From an uncultured Oscillospiraceae bacterium (lineage in GTDB: Bacteria; Bacillota; Clostridia; Oscillospirales; Oscillospiraceae): DNA of 7,064 bases. The stretch lies in assembly GCA_934561725.1 (NCBI GenBank), contig CAKTGW010000054.1, forward strand, positions 1 to 7,064. The letters run 5' to 3'. Under the pieces are notes generated by a model, which saw nothing but the letters and a program-made list of their open reading frames with translations, searched no databases and had not been told where the DNA came from. The position numbers and the translations under genes were made by a program. Positions 6,673-7,064 of this stretch are shown here, piece after piece. The stretch's first letter is position 1. Every line of letters starts with the position of its first letter.

Positions 6673-7064
6673 ATGGATAAACAGTCTCTGAGAGCATCGG
6701 TACGCGCGCGTATCCGGACGTTGGATTCGGCTTACCGGGCAGAGAGCGACGAGAAGATCTTTCAGAATCTGACCGCGCTTCCGGAATATCGGGCGGCTGA
6801 AACGGTTTTTGCCTATTTCAGCGTAAAAGGGGAAGCAGATACCCACCGGCTGCTCGCGGCAGCTGCCGCAGCCGGAAAGCGTGTGGCACTGCCGGTCGTG
6901 CTGGGAGACGGGCAGATGGTTTTTGCACTGGCGCAAAGTACACTGGTACCAGGGAAAAACTTCGCGATTCCGGAGCCGGATGCAGAAAGTCCGCGTATCG
7001 AGCCCCAGAAGGGCGATATCCTCATTGTTCCGGCTCTGTGCTTTGACAGGCAGGGGTACCGGCT
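6673..7064 (+). CDS. 5-formyltetrahydrofolate cyclo-ligase, N-terminal part (3' end outside window)
   Basis: This enzyme (methenyltetrahydrofolate synthetase, MTHFS family) uses ATP to convert 5-formyl-THF to 5,10-methenyl-THF, returning stored folate to the one-carbon pool. The frame is open from ATG 6673 to the window edge, about 130 residues. Recognisable elements are a basic N-terminal helix (MDKQSLRASVRARIRTL), the strand VFAYFSVKGEADTHRLL (45-61) with the family's conserved Glu-x-Asp-Thr, GKRVALPVV (68-76), a PGKNFAIPEP segment (93-102), and GDILIVPALCFDRQGYR (114-130), the usual D-h-h-h-V-P-x-x-x-F-D-x-x-G-x-R block just before the glycine-rich GYGGGYYDR motif, which lies beyond the edge. 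AGAGGTG (6660-6666) overlaps the upstream stop and serves as ribosome binding site. The 12-base gap to the kinase indicates one operon, consistent with linked dTMP and folate metabolism. Confidence 0.92.
   Translation, partial: MDKQSLRASVRARIRTLDSAYRAESDEKIFQNLTALPEYRAAETVFAYFSVKGEADTHRLLAAAAAAGKRVALPVVLGDGQMVFALAQSTLVPGKNFAIPEPDAESPRIEPQKGDILIVPALCFDRQGYR

Overview
The window looks like ordinary chromosome from a moderately GC-rich Gram-positive bacterium, most likely a gut-type Clostridia (Oscillospirales/Ruminococcaceae-like). This is inferred from the gene families, the Shine-Dalgarno sites of the AGGAGG/GAGGTG type, consensus sigma-A promoters, and the Firmicutes-style pairing of truB-ribF. 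The taxon is not proven by the sequence. All genes lie on the + strand and are tightly packed. There is no insertion sequence, CRISPR array, rRNA or tRNA.

Layout. (1) 1-1213: the 3' end of truB (tRNA pseudouridine-55 synthase), then ribF (FMN/FAD synthesis), closed by a hairpin that probably acts as a terminator. (2) About 1224-2833: an OGG1-type 8-oxoguanine DNA glycosylase whose stop codon overlaps the start of a tandem-hotdog acyl-ACP thioesterase (ATGA overlap). (3) 2811-4416: guaB (IMP dehydrogenase) as a probable single-gene unit. It has a near-consensus promoter whose -35 box lies inside the end of the thioesterase gene, and a textbook rho-independent terminator. (4) 4490 to the right edge: an operon from a consensus extended -10 promoter. 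It holds a sirtuin that starts at TTG with a perfect ribosome binding site, a WecG/TagA/CpsF-family glycosyltransferase, a thymidylate-kinase-like enzyme, and a 5-formyltetrahydrofolate cyclo-ligase cut by the window edge.

The genes share a general theme rather than one pathway: cofactor supply (FAD/FMN, folate), nucleotide supply (GMP, dTTP), repair of oxidised guanine, lipid release, NAD-dependent deacylation and cell-envelope glycan synthesis. The last operon plausibly joins dTTP and one-carbon folate metabolism (kinase plus cyclo-ligase). Why a sirtuin and a glycosyltransferase sit at its head is unclear.

I found no convincing previously undescribed system. The observation most worth a second look is a perfect 16-bp palindrome that almost exactly fills the spacer between the -35 and -10 boxes of the guaB promoter, and so looks like an operator. 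Smaller points are an OGG in which cysteine replaces the first residue of the usual Asn triplet, and the sirtuin-led operon itself.
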